Source: Deefgea piscis
GTDB taxonomy: Bacteria > Pseudomonadota > Gammaproteobacteria > Burkholderiales > Chitinibacteraceae
Assembly: GCF_019665785.1 (NCBI RefSeq)
Contig: NZ_CP081149.1
Span: 3,162,001 to 3,226,000 of the forward strand
Length of the DNA stretch: 64,000 nt
Direction: 5' to 3'
Both the position numbers and the translations under genes were made by a program. The notes under the pieces are model-generated. The model made no database searches and was not told where the DNA came from. It was given only the letters and a program-made list of their open reading frames with translations. Each line of letters begins with the position of its first letter. Within the stretch, counting starts at the first letter, position 1. Below, piece by piece: positions 20,165 through 29,452 of this stretch.

Positions 20165-20228
20165 CGTTCTTGCTGGGTATAACCCATAAAACCAAGAACG
20201 ATCAGAGGGCGAGGCCTATACCTCGCCC
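20165..20228 (+). other. Two consecutive hairpins in the aceE-aceF spacer
   Basis: CGTTCTTG (20165..20172) pairs with CAAGAACG (20193..20200), and GGGCGAGG (20207..20214) pairs with CCTCGCCC (20221..20228). Neither is followed by a T run. They probably stabilise or process the aceE-aceF mRNA. Confidence 0.6.
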
Positions 20229-20256
20229 CTAACTCTCACCCACACAGGATTTGATG

Positions 20257-21873
20257 ATGAGCAATTTAATTGAAGTAAAAATTCCAGACATCGGCGGGCA
20301 TGCTGGTGTTGATGTGATCGAAGTCTTCGTCAAAGTTGGCGACACGATCGAAAAAGAACAATCTTTAATCGCACTTGAAACCGACAAAGCGACGATGGAA
20401 GTACCGTCAACGCACGCTGGTGTTATTAAAGAAATGAAAATCAAAGTTGGCGATAAAGCCTCTGAAGGCGACGTGGTGTTGTTGCTCGAAGTCAGCGAAG
20501 CGGCGCCGGCGCCTGCTGCAGTCGCACCGGTTGCTGCCGTTGCTGCTGCGCCAACTGCTGCCGCACCGGCGAGCAGCGGTGGCCTTGTTGAAGTGAAAGT
20601 ACCCGATATCGGCGGCCATGCTGGCGTTGACGTGATTGAAGTGTTTGTTAAAGTCGGTGATGTCATCGAAAAAGAGCAATCGCTGATCGCGCTTGAAACT
20701 GATAAAGCCACCATGGAAGTGCCATCAACGCACGCTGGCGTGGTTAAAGAAATCAAAATCCAAGTCGGCAGCAAAGCGTCTGAAGGCGATGTGATTTTAT
20801 TGCTTGAAGTTGCAGCAAGCGCGAACTCACCAGCAGCCACTGTTGCCGTTGCGGCTCCTGTTGCTGCAGCGCCAGCACCGGTCGCAGCAGCCCCTGCAGC
20901 CGTAGTAACTGCTGCGCCAGCAGCAAGCACTGCAGTGAATGAAGTGACTTTTAGCAAAGCGCATGCTTCGCCATCAGTGCGTAAATTTGCCCGTGAACTC
21001 GGTGTTGATTTAGGCAAAATCAGTGGTAAAGGCCCGAAAGGCCGCATCTTGCATGAAGACGTGCAAAGTTTTGTTAAATCCGTCATGACCAGTGCAGTGG
21101 CTTCGTCGCTAGCGGCACCAGCGGCAGGCTCAGGCATTGGCTTGGAATTGTTGCCTTGGCCAAAAGTAGACTTCGCCAAATTCGGCCCGATCGAAAGCAA
21201 GCCATTGTCAAAAATCAAAAAGATTTCTGGCGCCAACTTGCATCGCAATTGGGTCGTGATCCCGCACGTCACGTTTAACGACGAGTGCGATATCACTGAA
21301 CTCGAAGACTTCCGCAAGACCATCGGTAAAGAATGGGAAAAAAGTGGCCTGAAATTGTCACCACTGGCTTTCATTATCAAAGCCGCGGCCGAAGCACTCA
21401 AAGCCTTCCCAGAAATGAATTCATCGCTCGATGGCGATAATTTGGTGCTCAAACAGTATTACAACATCGGTTTTGCTGCTGATACACCCAATGGCTTGGT
21501 GGTACCTGTCATTAAAAACGTTGACCAAAAAGGCCTCAAACAAATCACCAAAGAATTGAGTGAATTGTCGGCTTTGGCGCGTGATGGCAAGCTCAAACCG
21601 ACCGATATGCAAGGCGCGACATTCACCATTTCTAGCCTCGGCGGTATCGGTGGCACCAGCTTTACGCCTATCGTGAATGCACCTGAAGTGGCGATTTTGG
21701 GCGTATGCAAATCGCAAATCAAACCGATTTGGAATGGCAAAGAATTCACGCCACGCCTGATGTGCCCATTGTCGTTGTCATTCGATCACCGCGTGATCGA
21801 CGGCGCACAAGCTGGCCGCTTCACTGTGTTCTTGGGTAAATTATTGTCGGATGTTCGTCGACTGGTGCTGTAA
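20257..21873 (+). CDS. aceF: Dihydrolipoyl acetyltransferase, pyruvate dehydrogenase E2
   Basis: The core of the pyruvate dehydrogenase complex; it moves acetyl from lipoyl groups to CoA. Two lipoyl domains are visible (about residues 3-77 and 112-186), each with the lipoylation motif [11 protein letters not shown]. Both are followed by Ala/Pro-rich linkers. Then come a peripheral-subunit-binding domain (SPSVRKFARELGVDLGKI, near 237) and the catalytic domain with SFDHRVIDGAQAGRF, containing the HxxxDG active site. Of three nearby starts (20251, 20254, 20257) I chose the ATG at 20257, 7 bases after AGGA. The two lipoyl domains are very alike, which suggests internal duplication. Confidence 0.97.
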   Translation: MSNLIEVKIPDIGGHAGVDVIEVFVKVGDTIEKEQSLIALETDKATMEVPSTHAGVIKEMKIKVGDKASEGDVVLLLEVSEAAPAPAAVAPVAAVAAAPTAAAPASSGGLVEVKVPDIGGHAGVDVIEVFVKVGDVIEKEQSLIALETDKATMEVPSTHAGVVKEIKIQVGSKASEGDVILLLEVAASANSPAATVAVAAPVAAAPAPVAAAPAAVVTAAPAASTAVNEVTFSKAHASPSVRKFARELGVDLGKISGKGPKGRILHEDVQSFVKSVMTSAVASSLAAPAAGSGIGLELLPWPKVDFAKFGPIESKPLSKIKKISGANLHRNWVVIPHVTFNDECDITELEDFRKTIGKEWEKSGLKLSPLAFIIKAAAEALKAFPEMNSSLDGDNLVLKQYYNIGFAADTPNGLVVPVIKNVDQKGLKQITKELSELSALARDGKLKPTDMQGATFTISSLGGIGGTSFTPIVNAPEVAILGVCKSQIKPIWNGKEFTPRLMCPLSLSFDHRVIDGAQAGRFTVFLGKLLSDVRRLVL

Positions 21874-21879
21874 GCAGCC

Positions 21880-21967
21880 TGTAGGGTGGGTTAGGCGGTC
21901 TGTTGCCGTAACCCACCAAACCCTCGCGCAATATGGTGGGTTACGCCGATGGCTAACCCACCCTACA
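21880..21967. repeat. Palindromic GTAGGGTGGGTTAG-type repeat between aceF and lpdA
   Basis: TGTAGGGTGGGTTAG at the left end is repeated exactly in reverse at the right end, and an inner pair (GTAACCCACC / GGTGGGTTAC) lies between, so the whole 88 bp can fold on itself. Short repeats with this GGGTGGGTTAGGCG core are scattered through many bacterial genomes (recall). Located 6 bp after the aceF stop, it lies inside the operon. Confidence 0.8.
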
Positions 21968-21986
21968 GAACTCACAGGATTTTAAA

Positions 21987-23777
21987 ATGAGCAATACGAT
22001 TGAATTAAAAGTACCCGATATCGGCGGCCATGCTGGTGTTGATGTGATTGAAGTGTTTGTTAAAGTCGGCGATACCGTCGCCGTTGAAGACAGCTTAATC
22101 GCACTCGAAACCGACAAAGCAACGATGGAAGTACCGTCAACGCACGCGGGTGTCATTAAAGAAATGCGTTTGACTGCAGGCAGCAAAGCGTCAGAAGGCG
22201 ACGTGATCGCTATCTTGGAAGTCGCAGCAAGTGCGGCGGCACCAGCGCCAGCTGCAACTGCACCTGCTCAAACTTCGGCACCAGCAGTATCGGCCCCTAC
22301 ACCAGCTGTGGCAACGATTGCAGGTCAATACACCGGCAATGTGGATATTGAATGCGATATGCTGGTCGTTGGCGCAGGCCCTGGCGGTTATTCAGCGGCA
22401 TTCCGTGCTGCCGACTTAGGCATGAAAACCGTCATTGTTGAGCGTTATGCAACGCTCGGTGGCGTGTGTTTGAATGTCGGCTGCATTCCATCCAAAGCCT
22501 TGCTGCACAATGCAGCGGTGATTGATGAAGTGTCGCATATGGCGAAAAACGGGATTAAATTCGGTGCGCCAGAAGTCGATATCGATGCACTACGCGGCTA
22601 CAAAGAGCAAGTGATTAACAAGCTCACAGGCGGCCTCGCTGGCATGGCGAAAATGCGTAAAGTTGAACAAGTACGCGGTATTGGTACTTTCCTTGACGCT
22701 AATCACATGGAAGTTCAAGTCACCAGCGGTACGGGTAAAGATTTAAGCGGCGAGAAAAAAGTCGTTAAATTTAAGCAAGCCGTGATTGCCGCCGGTTCGC
22801 AAGCGGTGAAACTACCGTTTATCCCGAATGATCCACGCATTGTAGATTCAACTGGCGCGCTGGAACTCAAATCAGTACCAAAACGCATGTTGATTATCGG
22901 CGGCGGGATTATTGGTTTGGAAATGGGCACCGTGTATTCAACTCTGGGCGCTCGTTTAGACGTGGTTGAATTGTCCGACGGCTTGATGCAAGGCGCAGAC
23001 CGCGACCTCGTTAAAGTATGGCAAGACTGGAACGCACATCGCTTTGACAATATCATGCTCAGCTCAAAAACCACATCAATTGTGCCAAAAGATGACGGTA
23101 TTTGGGTGACGTTTGAAGGCCCGAAAGCCCCAAGCGAAGCGCAATGCTATGACTTAGTGTTGTACTCAACCGGTCGCTCACCGAACGGCAAGAAAGTTGG
23201 CGCAGAAAATGCTGGTGTGATGGTCGACGAGCGTGGTTTTATCAACGTTGATAAACAAATGCGTACCAATGTAGCCAATATCTTCGCGATTGGTGATTTA
23301 GTTGGTCAACCCATGTTGGCGCATAAAGCGGTTCATGAAGCACACGTTGCCGCAGAGAACGCCGCCGGTCACAAAGCCTACTTCGACGCACGCGTGATTC
23401 CTGGTGTTGCTTATACCGACCCTGAAGTGGCCTGGGTTGGTCTGACCGAAGATCAAGCCAAAAAAGACGGCATCAAAATCACCAAGGGCGTATTCCCATG
23501 GGCGGCCTCTGGTCGTGCGATTGCCAATGGCCGCACGGAAGGCTTTACCAAATTGATTTTTGATGCAGAAAACGGCCAAATCCTCGGCGGCGCAATTGTT
23601 GGCCCGCACGCTGGCGATATGATTGGTGAAATCTGTCTCGGCATCGAAATGGGCGCAGATGCAGTAGATATCGGCAAGACCATTCATCCTCACCCAACCA
23701 TGGGCGAATCGATTGGTATGGCCGCCGAAGTGGCAAAAGGTGTTTGTACTGATTTGCCGCCACAGCGCAAAAAGTAA
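21987..23777 (+). CDS. lpdA: Dihydrolipoyl dehydrogenase (E3) with N-terminal lipoyl domain
   Basis: Reoxidises the dihydrolipoyl groups of E2 and passes electrons through FAD to NAD. At 596 aa it is about 120 residues longer than ordinary E3 because it starts with its own lipoyl domain (residues 1-76, motif [11 protein letters not shown]) and an Ala/Pro linker. The E3 part has the FAD motif [13 protein letters not shown], the redox disulfide [13 protein letters not shown], the NAD motif [12 protein letters not shown] and the C-terminal [12 protein letters not shown] with the active-site histidine. This lipoyl-E3 fusion is typical of Neisseria and relatives. Confidence 0.97.
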   Translation: MSNTIELKVPDIGGHAGVDVIEVFVKVGDTVAVEDSLIALETDKATMEVPSTHAGVIKEMRLTAGSKASEGDVIAILEVAASAAAPAPAATAPAQTSAPAVSAPTPAVATIAGQYTGNVDIECDMLVVGAGPGGYSAAFRAADLGMKTVIVERYATLGGVCLNVGCIPSKALLHNAAVIDEVSHMAKNGIKFGAPEVDIDALRGYKEQVINKLTGGLAGMAKMRKVEQVRGIGTFLDANHMEVQVTSGTGKDLSGEKKVVKFKQAVIAAGSQAVKLPFIPNDPRIVDSTGALELKSVPKRMLIIGGGIIGLEMGTVYSTLGARLDVVELSDGLMQGADRDLVKVWQDWNAHRFDNIMLSSKTTSIVPKDDGIWVTFEGPKAPSEAQCYDLVLYSTGRSPNGKKVGAENAGVMVDERGFINVDKQMRTNVANIFAIGDLVGQPMLAHKAVHEAHVAAENAAGHKAYFDARVIPGVAYTDPEVAWVGLTEDQAKKDGIKITKGVFPWAASGRAIANGRTEGFTKLIFDAENGQILGGAIVGPHAGDMIGEICLGIEMGADAVDIGKTIHPHPTMGESIGMAAEVAKGVCTDLPPQRKK

Positions 23778-23793
23778 ACTGTTGTTATGAGAC

Positions 23794-23823
23794 AAAAAAG
23801 CCACGATTTTCGTGGCTTTTTTT
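23794..23823 (+). terminator. Rho-independent terminator of the pyruvate dehydrogenase operon
   Basis: AAAAAAGCCACGA, short loop, TCGTGGCTTTTTT lies 17 bp after the lpdA stop. The symmetric A/T flanks allow it to work on both strands. Confidence 0.93.
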
Positions 23824-24063
23824 ATACACTCGCATTTAAAACGATGAGTGGCGGAATACGCAATCTTCAATAAAAACAAATATTTGCCGCAAGAAAACGA
23901 GGAAATACATCAATTGCCGCTATGTACTGGCAAGTTTTGCCGACATTTAAGGCATAGCAGGTAAAAAAATGAATTTAGCCATAAAAATATACGTATTTTC
24001 CGCATTGCAACATGGCACGCGTCTTGCAATACTTAATTTACAGTGTTGCAAGGAGCAATTCAG

Positions 24064-24249
24064 ATGGCCAGCTATCAACTCAAGCCTCATATTTCTACGG
24101 GTTCGCAACAAAAACCAGCAGAACAACTGAGTGATGAAGTGACTGCGCAACTACAGCATTATTTAGAACTCTGTGCGAACTTACGCATTGATTTCTATGA
24201 TTGCCTTGCACATGCGCGTATTGAATACGATAAAAATCGTCGACATTAA
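24064..24249 (+). CDS. Small conserved-looking hypothetical protein (61 aa)
   Basis: The ATG at 24064 has a textbook AAGGAG site 8 bases upstream and a terminator follows 12 bp after the stop, so this is a credible single-gene unit. The product starts MASYQLKPHISTGSQQ and has an amphipathic C-terminal half (LQHYLELCANLRIDFYDCLAHARIEYDKNRRH) with two cysteines. No signal peptide or transmembrane segment is seen. I do not recognise a family. The promoter should lie in the AT-rich stretch 23950-24040. Confidence 0.7.
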   Translation: MASYQLKPHISTGSQQKPAEQLSDEVTAQLQHYLELCANLRIDFYDCLAHARIEYDKNRRH

Positions 24250-24261
24250 ATTTTAGGCAAT

Positions 24262-24293
24262 AAAAAAGCACTCAATGTATTGAGTGCTTTTTT
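24262..24293. terminator. Bidirectional terminator for the small gene and the tRNA operon
   Basis: AAAAAAGCACTCAATG and TATTGAGTGCTTTTTT form a stem with A/T runs on both sides. It ends the plus-strand small gene at 24249 and the minus-strand tRNA operon whose last gene ends at 24300. Confidence 0.9.
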
Positions 24294-24299
24294 ATCTAT

Positions 24300-24374
24300 T
24301 GGCGTCCCCACGGGGAATCGAACCCCGGCCGCCGCCGTGAAAGGGCAGTGTTCTAACCGCTAAACTATAGGGAC
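24300..24374 (-). tRNA. tRNA-Glu (anticodon TTC), copy 1
   Basis: On the minus strand the cloverleaf begins GTCCCTATAGTTTAGCGG, has the anticodon loop CTTTCAC (TTC), the T arm GGGGTTCGATTCCCC and an encoded CCA end. Acceptor bases pair, with a U-G wobble. It is identical over its length to the copy at 24522. It is the last gene of the Ala-Glu-Ala-Glu operon. Confidence 0.95.
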
Positions 24375-24415
24375 AACTACATCTCAAATTGATCAAAAAC
24401 CAATTTGATTAAAAC

Positions 24416-24491
<76 letters not shown>

Positions 24492-24521
24492 GCACTTACA
24501 AATAAACATACAACTTAATAC

Positions 24522-24596
24522 TGGCGTCCCCACGGGGAATCGAACCCCGGCCGCCGCCGTGAAAGGGCAGTGTTCTAACCGCTAAACTATAGGGAC
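24522..24596 (-). tRNA. tRNA-Glu (anticodon TTC), copy 2
   Basis: Same sequence as the tRNA-Glu at 24300, with anticodon TTC and encoded CCA. The spacers around the two copies differ, so the duplication is not an exact recent repeat of the whole block. Confidence 0.95.
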
Positions 24597-24641
24597 TTAA
24601 ATCTTATTTAACTGATGAACAAACAATCAATTAAATCTAAC

Positions 24642-24717
<76 letters not shown>

Positions 24718-24729
24718 AGAGAGAGCAGA

Positions 24730-24758
24730 ATAATAGACGGCAAATTAAAGTACGTCAA
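24730..24758 (-). promoter_or_regulatory. Sigma70 promoter of the tRNA operon
   Basis: On the minus strand TTGACG, a 17-bp spacer and TATTAT lie just upstream of the first tRNA-Ala. Spacing and both hexamers are near consensus, as expected for a strongly transcribed stable-RNA operon. Confidence 0.85.
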
Positions 24759-24787
24759 GCCTTCTTTAGTTTATTCTGCACTTATTT

Positions 24788-25591
24788 TTAAATCGGTGCC
24801 CACCAATAAGGATCTGTTTCAAAGTTCACCTCAGCGGCCTTCGAATTAGGATAGTTTTGCAATAAAACTCGGCGGGTATCTGCGCTCAATTCCTTCATTC
24901 CCAGTTTATCGTAGGATTGAATCATCAAACCTAAAGCATCTTCAACTTGCTTGGTATTGGCATAGTTATCCAGCAATGCACGGCCACGATTGGCTGCGGC
25001 TAAATATGCCCCGCGCTGAAAGTAATAACGGCCAACATGCAATTCATACTTTGCCATCGCACCAATTAAATAGCCCATCCGAATTTCAGCATCGCGCGCA
25101 TATTTACTCTCTGGAAAGCGCTGCACTAAATCACGAAACGAATTGAATGACTCTTTCGCGGCTTTTGGATCACGCTCTGACATATCTTGCTTCGATATAT
25201 TCGACATAAAACCCTGTGACTCATTAAATGTCACAAGTCCTTTCAGATACAAAGCGTAATCCAAGCTTGGGTGACTTGGATTTTGTTTAATAAAACGATC
25301 AATTGCAGCTAAAGCCAATGCTGGCTCTTGATCTTTGTAATAGTTGTAGCCCATCTCCAATTGCGCTTGCTGTGCATAACGCCCGTAAGGGAAACGTGCT
25401 TCTAATTTTTCCAGTAGTTTATTAGACGCCTCGTAGCTGCGGCTCACTTGCTCAGATTTAGCCGCAGAGAATAATTTCTCGGCACTCCAGCCCTGAGTTT
25501 CATCTGGTTTTTCATTATTAAGCGAAGAACATCCTGCCATTAAGCTAACTAACAAGGCAGAAATCAGGATTCGCGGTAGAATCTTAGTCAT
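24788..25591 (-). CDS. bamD: Outer membrane protein assembly factor BamD
   Basis: An essential lipoprotein of the BAM complex that inserts beta-barrel proteins, such as the porins encoded here, into the outer membrane. The N-terminus has a lipoprotein signal and the lipobox LMAGC (Cys21). The body is made of TPR-like helices, for example SRSYEASNKLLEKLEARFPYG, NYYKDQEPALALAAIDRF and ESKYARDAEIRMGYL. Length (267 aa) is normal. Its ATG overlaps the divergent rluD start, so the two genes have no spacer between them and their promoters must lie inside each other's coding region. Confidence 0.95.
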   Translation of the reverse strand: MTKILPRILISALLVSLMAGCSSLNNEKPDETQGWSAEKLFSAAKSEQVSRSYEASNKLLEKLEARFPYGRYAQQAQLEMGYNYYKDQEPALALAAIDRFIKQNPSHPSLDYALYLKGLVTFNESQGFMSNISKQDMSERDPKAAKESFNSFRDLVQRFPESKYARDAEIRMGYLIGAMAKYELHVGRYYFQRGAYLAAANRGRALLDNYANTKQVEDALGLMIQSYDKLGMKELSADTRRVLLQNYPNSKAAEVNFETDPYWWAPI

Positions 25592-26645
25592 GATGCAATC
25601 CGATATTGAACTCGACGATTATAACGACTTCGCAGACATCCGTGTTTTGTCTGTGCCCGCCGACTTGGCAGGTACACGCTTGGACGCTGCTTTAGCGAAG
25701 ATTTTGCCTGATTTTTCCCGCAGCCGCTTGACTACGTGGATTAAAGACGGGCGGGTTTGGGTAGATGACGCAACTGCGCTACCAAAAACCAAACTCTGGG
25801 GAGGAGAAACGCTTAAAGTCGACGTGCAGCCCGACCCCAACGAAGTGGCATTTGAAGCCGAAGACATCGAACTCGATGTCCTATACGAAGACGCCACCAT
25901 TATTATTATCAATAAACCTGCGGGCTTAGTCGTTCATCCGGGTAGCGGCAATTGGTCGGGGACTTTATTAAATGCCCTGCTGTTTCATTACCCTGAATTA
26001 CGCCAAATCCCACGTGCAGGCATTGTTCATCGCCTTGACAAAGAAACCAGCGGTTTAATGGTTGTGGCACGCACGCTGCAAGCCCAAGTGCACTTAGTCA
26101 ATCAATTACAAGAGCGCAGCGTTAAACGCCATTATCTCGCCGTTGCCAGCGGTCTAATCCATGCTGACGGCACGGTTGATGCGCCGATTGGTCGTCACCC
26201 GAAAGATCGCGTAAAAATGGCTGTGGTTCGAAGCGGTAAACCCTCGATTACGCATTACCATGTTTTAGAGCGTTTTAACGCTTATACCCTGATTGAATGC
26301 CGCTTAGAAACCGGTCGAACCCATCAAATTCGTGTGCATATGGCACATATTAAACATCCACTCGCCGCCGATCCCGTTTATGGCGTAGCGCCTAAAATGG
26401 ATACCAGCAACGAAGTGCGAATGGCGCTCGACGAGCTGAATCGCCAAGCATTGCACGCAAGAAAACTCTCTTTAGTTCATCCTGAGAGTGGTAAAACCAT
26501 GACGTGGAAAGCGGCAGTTCCATTTGATTTGGAGCAGCTGATTGGTACCTTGCGCGCAGATGTTGGATTAAGCCAAGACGATTTCGACGACGATGATGAA
26601 GGCGAAGACGATCATGACTGTGAACTCATTTATGTCCGTGAATAA
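25590..26645 (+). CDS. rluD: 23S rRNA pseudouridine synthase RluD
   Basis: Makes pseudouridines in helix 69 of 23S rRNA. An S4 RNA-binding domain (about residues 25-85: GTRLDAALAKILPDFSRSRL) precedes the catalytic domain, whose active aspartate is D150 in HRLDKETSGLMVVA. Other family blocks are NKPAGLVVHPG and ETGRTHQIRVHMAHIKHPLAADPVYG. The C-terminus is acidic (DDFDDDDEGEDDHD). The first ATG at 25590 overlaps the bamD start codon; a second ATG follows at 25593. It overlaps pgeF at its 3' end, as in many proteobacteria. Confidence 0.95.
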   Translation: MMQSDIELDDYNDFADIRVLSVPADLAGTRLDAALAKILPDFSRSRLTTWIKDGRVWVDDATALPKTKLWGGETLKVDVQPDPNEVAFEAEDIELDVLYEDATIIIINKPAGLVVHPGSGNWSGTLLNALLFHYPELRQIPRAGIVHRLDKETSGLMVVARTLQAQVHLVNQLQERSVKRHYLAVASGLIHADGTVDAPIGRHPKDRVKMAVVRSGKPSITHYHVLERFNAYTLIECRLETGRTHQIRVHMAHIKHPLAADPVYGVAPKMDTSNEVRMALDELNRQALHARKLSLVHPESGKTMTWKAAVPFDLEQLIGTLRADVGLSQDDFDDDDEGEDDHDCELIYVRE

Positions 26646-27357
26646 TACCTATTTGTTAAATCCGATTTGGCCCGCTCCTGCGAATGTGCAGGCCAAACAA
26701 ACCACGCGGCATGGCGGTGTCAGTGTGGCGCCTTATGCCAGCTTCAATCTGGGCGACCATGTTGGCGATGATATAGAGGCCGTCACTGCCAATCGGCAAC
26801 AACTGCCCCACCCTGCTGCTTGGCTCAAGCAAACCCACAATACCATTGTGGTTGATGCTGCAGAAATTCATGCGCCCATCGAGGCCGATGCCAGCATTAG
26901 CCGCACTAAAGGCGCAGTCTGCGTCGTGATGACTGCTGATTGTTTGCCGGTTTTACTTTGTGATCAGCATGGAACTGTGGTTGCGGCGGCGCACGCGGGT
27001 TGGCGTGGCCTTTGTGATGGCGTAATTGAAAATACCGTGCAAGCGATGGCGGTTCCCAGCAATACTTTAATGGCGTGGTTGGGCCCAGCAATTGGGCCGA
27101 ACGCTTTTGAAGTGGGCGACGAAGTCAGAGCTGCATTTATGCAGCATGATGCCGCAGCAGTTGCGGCATTTACTGTGAGCAGCAACGGCAAGTGGCTGGC
27201 TGATATGTATTTATTGGCACGCCAACGGCTCAATGCACTCGGTATTACGGCCATTTATGGTGGTGGCGAATGTACCTTTACCGATAGCGAAAATTATTTT
27301 TCCTATCGCCGTGACGGTATCACAGGCCGCATGGCCAGCTTGATTTGGCTGGAATAA
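26614..27357 (+). CDS. pgeF: Peptidoglycan editing factor PgeF (YfiH family, laccase domain)
   Basis: Family members (Cu-oxidase_4/DUF152) have been linked to polyphenol oxidation, purine nucleoside cleavage and removal of wrongly built L-Ser muropeptides. Conserved elements here are TRHGGVSVAPYASFNLGDHVGDD, KQTHNT, MTADCLPVLLCD and AAHAGWRGLCDGVIENT, which supply the metal-binding cysteine and histidines, and FSYRRDGITGRMASLIWL at the end. The start is uncertain: ATGs exist at 26593, 26614 and 26632, all overlapping rluD. The one at 26632 fits family alignments and the one at 26614 has slightly better upstream sequence. Confidence 0.9.
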   Translation: MTVNSFMSVNNTYLLNPIWPAPANVQAKQTTRHGGVSVAPYASFNLGDHVGDDIEAVTANRQQLPHPAAWLKQTHNTIVVDAAEIHAPIEADASISRTKGAVCVVMTADCLPVLLCDQHGTVVAAAHAGWRGLCDGVIENTVQAMAVPSNTLMAWLGPAIGPNAFEVGDEVRAAFMQHDAAAVAAFTVSSNGKWLADMYLLARQRLNALGITAIYGGGECTFTDSENYFSYRRDGITGRMASLIWLE

Positions 27358-27417
27358 CTCAGCTAGATAGCGGGCATGAATACAACACAGTAAAAAATCT
27401 TTATCTACCTACATAAT

Positions 27418-27466
27418 GGGTATTTGATCGCAAATCATATTCACAATGGCTTGCGATCAAATACCC
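27418..27466 (+). terminator. Long perfect hairpin after pgeF
   Basis: GGGTATTTGATCGCAA and TTGCGATCAAATACCC are perfect 16-bp complements separated by a 17-base loop, 60 bp after the pgeF stop. The following bases (TTATTCG) are only partly T-rich, so it may be a terminator or a regulatory palindrome. Confidence 0.6.
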
Positions 27467-27515
27467 TTATTCGTATCGCCATATTAAGACAACAAGCAAA
27501 CAATGATTTAACAAC

Positions 27516-27716
27516 TTATTCTTGCTCTAAATTTTGCTGCTCGAATTTGGTTTCGGCTTTTTTCTTTTGCACACTGCGTTTTAGCCAAAAAATCAGCCAT
27601 GTTGGCAACACTGCCAAGGTAATAAAGAAAAACAGCCCAAGTATCCAATTGCTTGCCCCCACCACGGCGGCAAACATCACAATCACAAACAAGTAACCAA
27701 TTAATAAGATATACAT
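27516..27716 (-). CDS. Small two-helix membrane protein of unknown function
   Basis: A 66-residue protein starting MYILLIGYLFVIVMFAAVVG, with two hydrophobic segments (about 1-22 and 24-45) and a charged tail (KRSVQKKKAETKFEQQ). AGGTT lies about 5 bases before the ATG at 27716; a TTG further up at 27728 is less likely. It could be an accessory membrane peptide. I do not recognise a family. It is downstream of folE2 on the same strand but separated by a terminator. Confidence 0.65.
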   Translation of the reverse strand: MYILLIGYLFVIVMFAAVVGASNWILGLFFFITLAVLPTWLIFWLKRSVQKKKAETKFEQQNLEQE

Positions 27717-27725
27717 CAGCAACCT

Positions 27726-27752
27726 CAAAAAAAGGCGCCTATGGCGCCTCTT
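27726..27752 (-). terminator. Rho-independent terminator of folE2
   Basis: On the minus strand AGGCGCC, ATA-type loop, GGCGCCT is followed by seven T. It lies 22 bp after the folE2 stop and just before the small membrane protein gene. Confidence 0.9.
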
Positions 27753-27774
27753 TTAATATTTTAACGCATGCAAT

Positions 27775-28563
27775 TTAAGCGCGCTTATCGTGCTCAATCA
27801 AGGCGTAGGCCGAGTGATTATGAATCGATTCAAAGTTTTCTGATTCAACCACATAAGCAACAACCCGTGGCTCATTATTCAAACTGGCAGCCACATCGCG
27901 CACCATGTCTTCAACAAACTTCGGATTATCATACGCACGTTCAGTCACGTATTTTTCATCTGGGCGTTTTAATAAACCATACAACTCGCAAGACGCTTGC
28001 TTCTCTACCATCTCAACGATTTCTTCGATCCATACATGCTGGCCCAAAGTGGCACTAATGGTCACGTGTGAACGCTGATTATGTGCACCGTATTCCGAGA
28101 TTTTTTTCGAGCAAGGGCAAAGACTCGTCACTGGCACGAGGACTTTGAGTGTTTGTGTAAATACGCCGTCTTTTAACTCGCCAATCAGCGAAACATCATA
28201 GTCGAGCAAGCTTTTCACGCCTGAAACCGGTGCCGTTTTATTGATAAAAAACGGGAAGCGCATTTCTAAATAGCCCGCTTCAGCTTCTAAACGTTCACAC
28301 ATTTGACGCAAAATCGCTTCAAATGATTCCACTGAAATTTCTTTGTTGTGACTATTTAAAATCTCAACAAAGCGCGACATATGCGTGCCTTTGAAGTGCT
28401 GTGGCAAAAAGACATACATATCAAAAGTAGCAACAGTATGTTGCACCCCATCAGCGCGATCCGCGACTTGTACTGGATGGCGGATCGACTTGATACCGAC
28501 TTTGTTAATCGCAATATTGCGGGTATCCACTGTGTTTTGCACGTCGGCAATCACCACGCTCAT
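27775..28563 (-). CDS. folE2: GTP cyclohydrolase FolE2 (type IB)
   Basis: Converts GTP to dihydroneopterin triphosphate, the entry to folate and related pteridines. This is the COG1469 type, which does not depend strictly on zinc. Signatures are [21 protein letters not shown] near residue 48, the catalytic region [19 protein letters not shown] with C149 and C151, and [17 protein letters not shown] near the C-terminus. Length is 262 aa. FolE2 is often Zur-controlled when a zinc-dependent FolE is also present; I see no clear Zur palindrome in the 100-bp upstream spacer. Confidence 0.95.
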   Translation of the reverse strand: MSVVIADVQNTVDTRNIAINKVGIKSIRHPVQVADRADGVQHTVATFDMYVFLPQHFKGTHMSRFVEILNSHNKEISVESFEAILRQMCERLEAEAGYLEMRFPFFINKTAPVSGVKSLLDYDVSLIGELKDGVFTQTLKVLVPVTSLCPCSKKISEYGAHNQRSHVTISATLGQHVWIEEIVEMVEKQASCELYGLLKRPDEKYVTERAYDNPKFVEDMVRDVAASLNNEPRVVAYVVESENFESIHNHSAYALIEHDKRA

Positions 28564-28663
28564 CGGAATCTCACTTCAAAAGAATTAATTGGATAAGTTG
28601 ATTATACCCTGAGCCCAATACCCGAGCAAACCAGTCGGGAATTGCATTTATCAATCGCTGCGA

Positions 28664-29452
28664 TTACTTCTGGCTAAACGCCGTCAATATTTGCCCGATA
28701 TAGCGGGTATAACTCGCTAGCGCTTGATCAATATGCGGCACCAGCATCGGTAAAGAAAAATACATCGCGGCAAAACCTACCGCTAAAGTCAGTGGAAAAC
28801 CCACTGCAAATACATTTAATTGCGGCGCAGCTCGCGTCATTACACCAATCGCTAAATTGGTAATCAATAACGCCGCCAACACCGGCAAGGACAGCAACAC
28901 CGCTGTGCGAAACACAATCGCACCTAAATTGGCAATTTGTTTAAAGCCCCCCGCTGAAAGCGATATGCCCCCCACAGGCAGCTGCACCATGCTGTCAATT
29001 AATACCTGCAACACCATTAAATGACCGCTAATGGACAAAAACGCCAGCAGCATAAATAAACTCATCAACTGAGAAATCACCAAGCTATTGGTAGCGCTTT
29101 GTGGTGAATAAAACGTGGCAAAACCTAAACCCATTTGCAAACCCGACAAATGCCCTGCCAGCTCCACCGCACTAAAAATAAGCCGCATCACAAAGCCCAT
29201 TGATAAGCCAATCAATAGCTCACGCAATGCAATCAACATTCCTTCGGGAGAGACTACAGCAACGCTTGGCATTGTCGGCAATAAGGGCGCCACTAGCATC
29301 GTGAGTAACAATGCCAAGCCAACACGCACTTTAATCGGGATCGCGCGACTAGAAAAAAATGGATCCGCCAGCAACAGACCCAAAATACGTAAGAATGGCC
29401 ACCAGAATAACGCCAGCCAAATTTCAATTTGGACTTGAGTAACCGTAATCAT
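28664..29452 (-). CDS. fliR: Flagellar export gate protein FliR
   Basis: An inner-membrane component of the flagellar type III export gate, forming the FliPQR channel. The 262-residue chain has about six hydrophobic segments, with family blocks such as WPFLRILGLLLADPFFSSRAIP near the N-terminus and FAVGFPLTLAVGF near the C-terminus. It starts inside fliQ (4-bp overlap) and is the last gene of the fliL-fliR operon. No strong terminator is seen before folE2. Confidence 0.95.
   Translation of the reverse strand: MITVTQVQIEIWLALFWWPFLRILGLLLADPFFSSRAIPIKVRVGLALLLTMLVAPLLPTMPSVAVVSPEGMLIALRELLIGLSMGFVMRLIFSAVELAGHLSGLQMGLGFATFYSPQSATNSLVISQLMSLFMLLAFLSISGHLMVLQVLIDSMVQLPVGGISLSAGGFKQIANLGAIVFRTAVLLSLPVLAALLITNLAIGVMTRAAPQLNVFAVGFPLTLAVGFAAMYFSLPMLVPHIDQALASYTRYIGQILTAFSQK

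Noticed and set aside
20229..21452. A 407-codon open frame antisense to aceF
   Set aside because: It is Ser/Ala/Thr-rich, follows the repeated lipoyl domains and Ala/Pro linkers on the opposite strand, and has no domain. It is a shadow of the biased codon use in aceF.
23298..23879. A 193-codon frame antisense to the end of lpdA
   Set aside because: It reads through the opposite strand of a well-conserved gene and across its terminator, with no recognisable motif.
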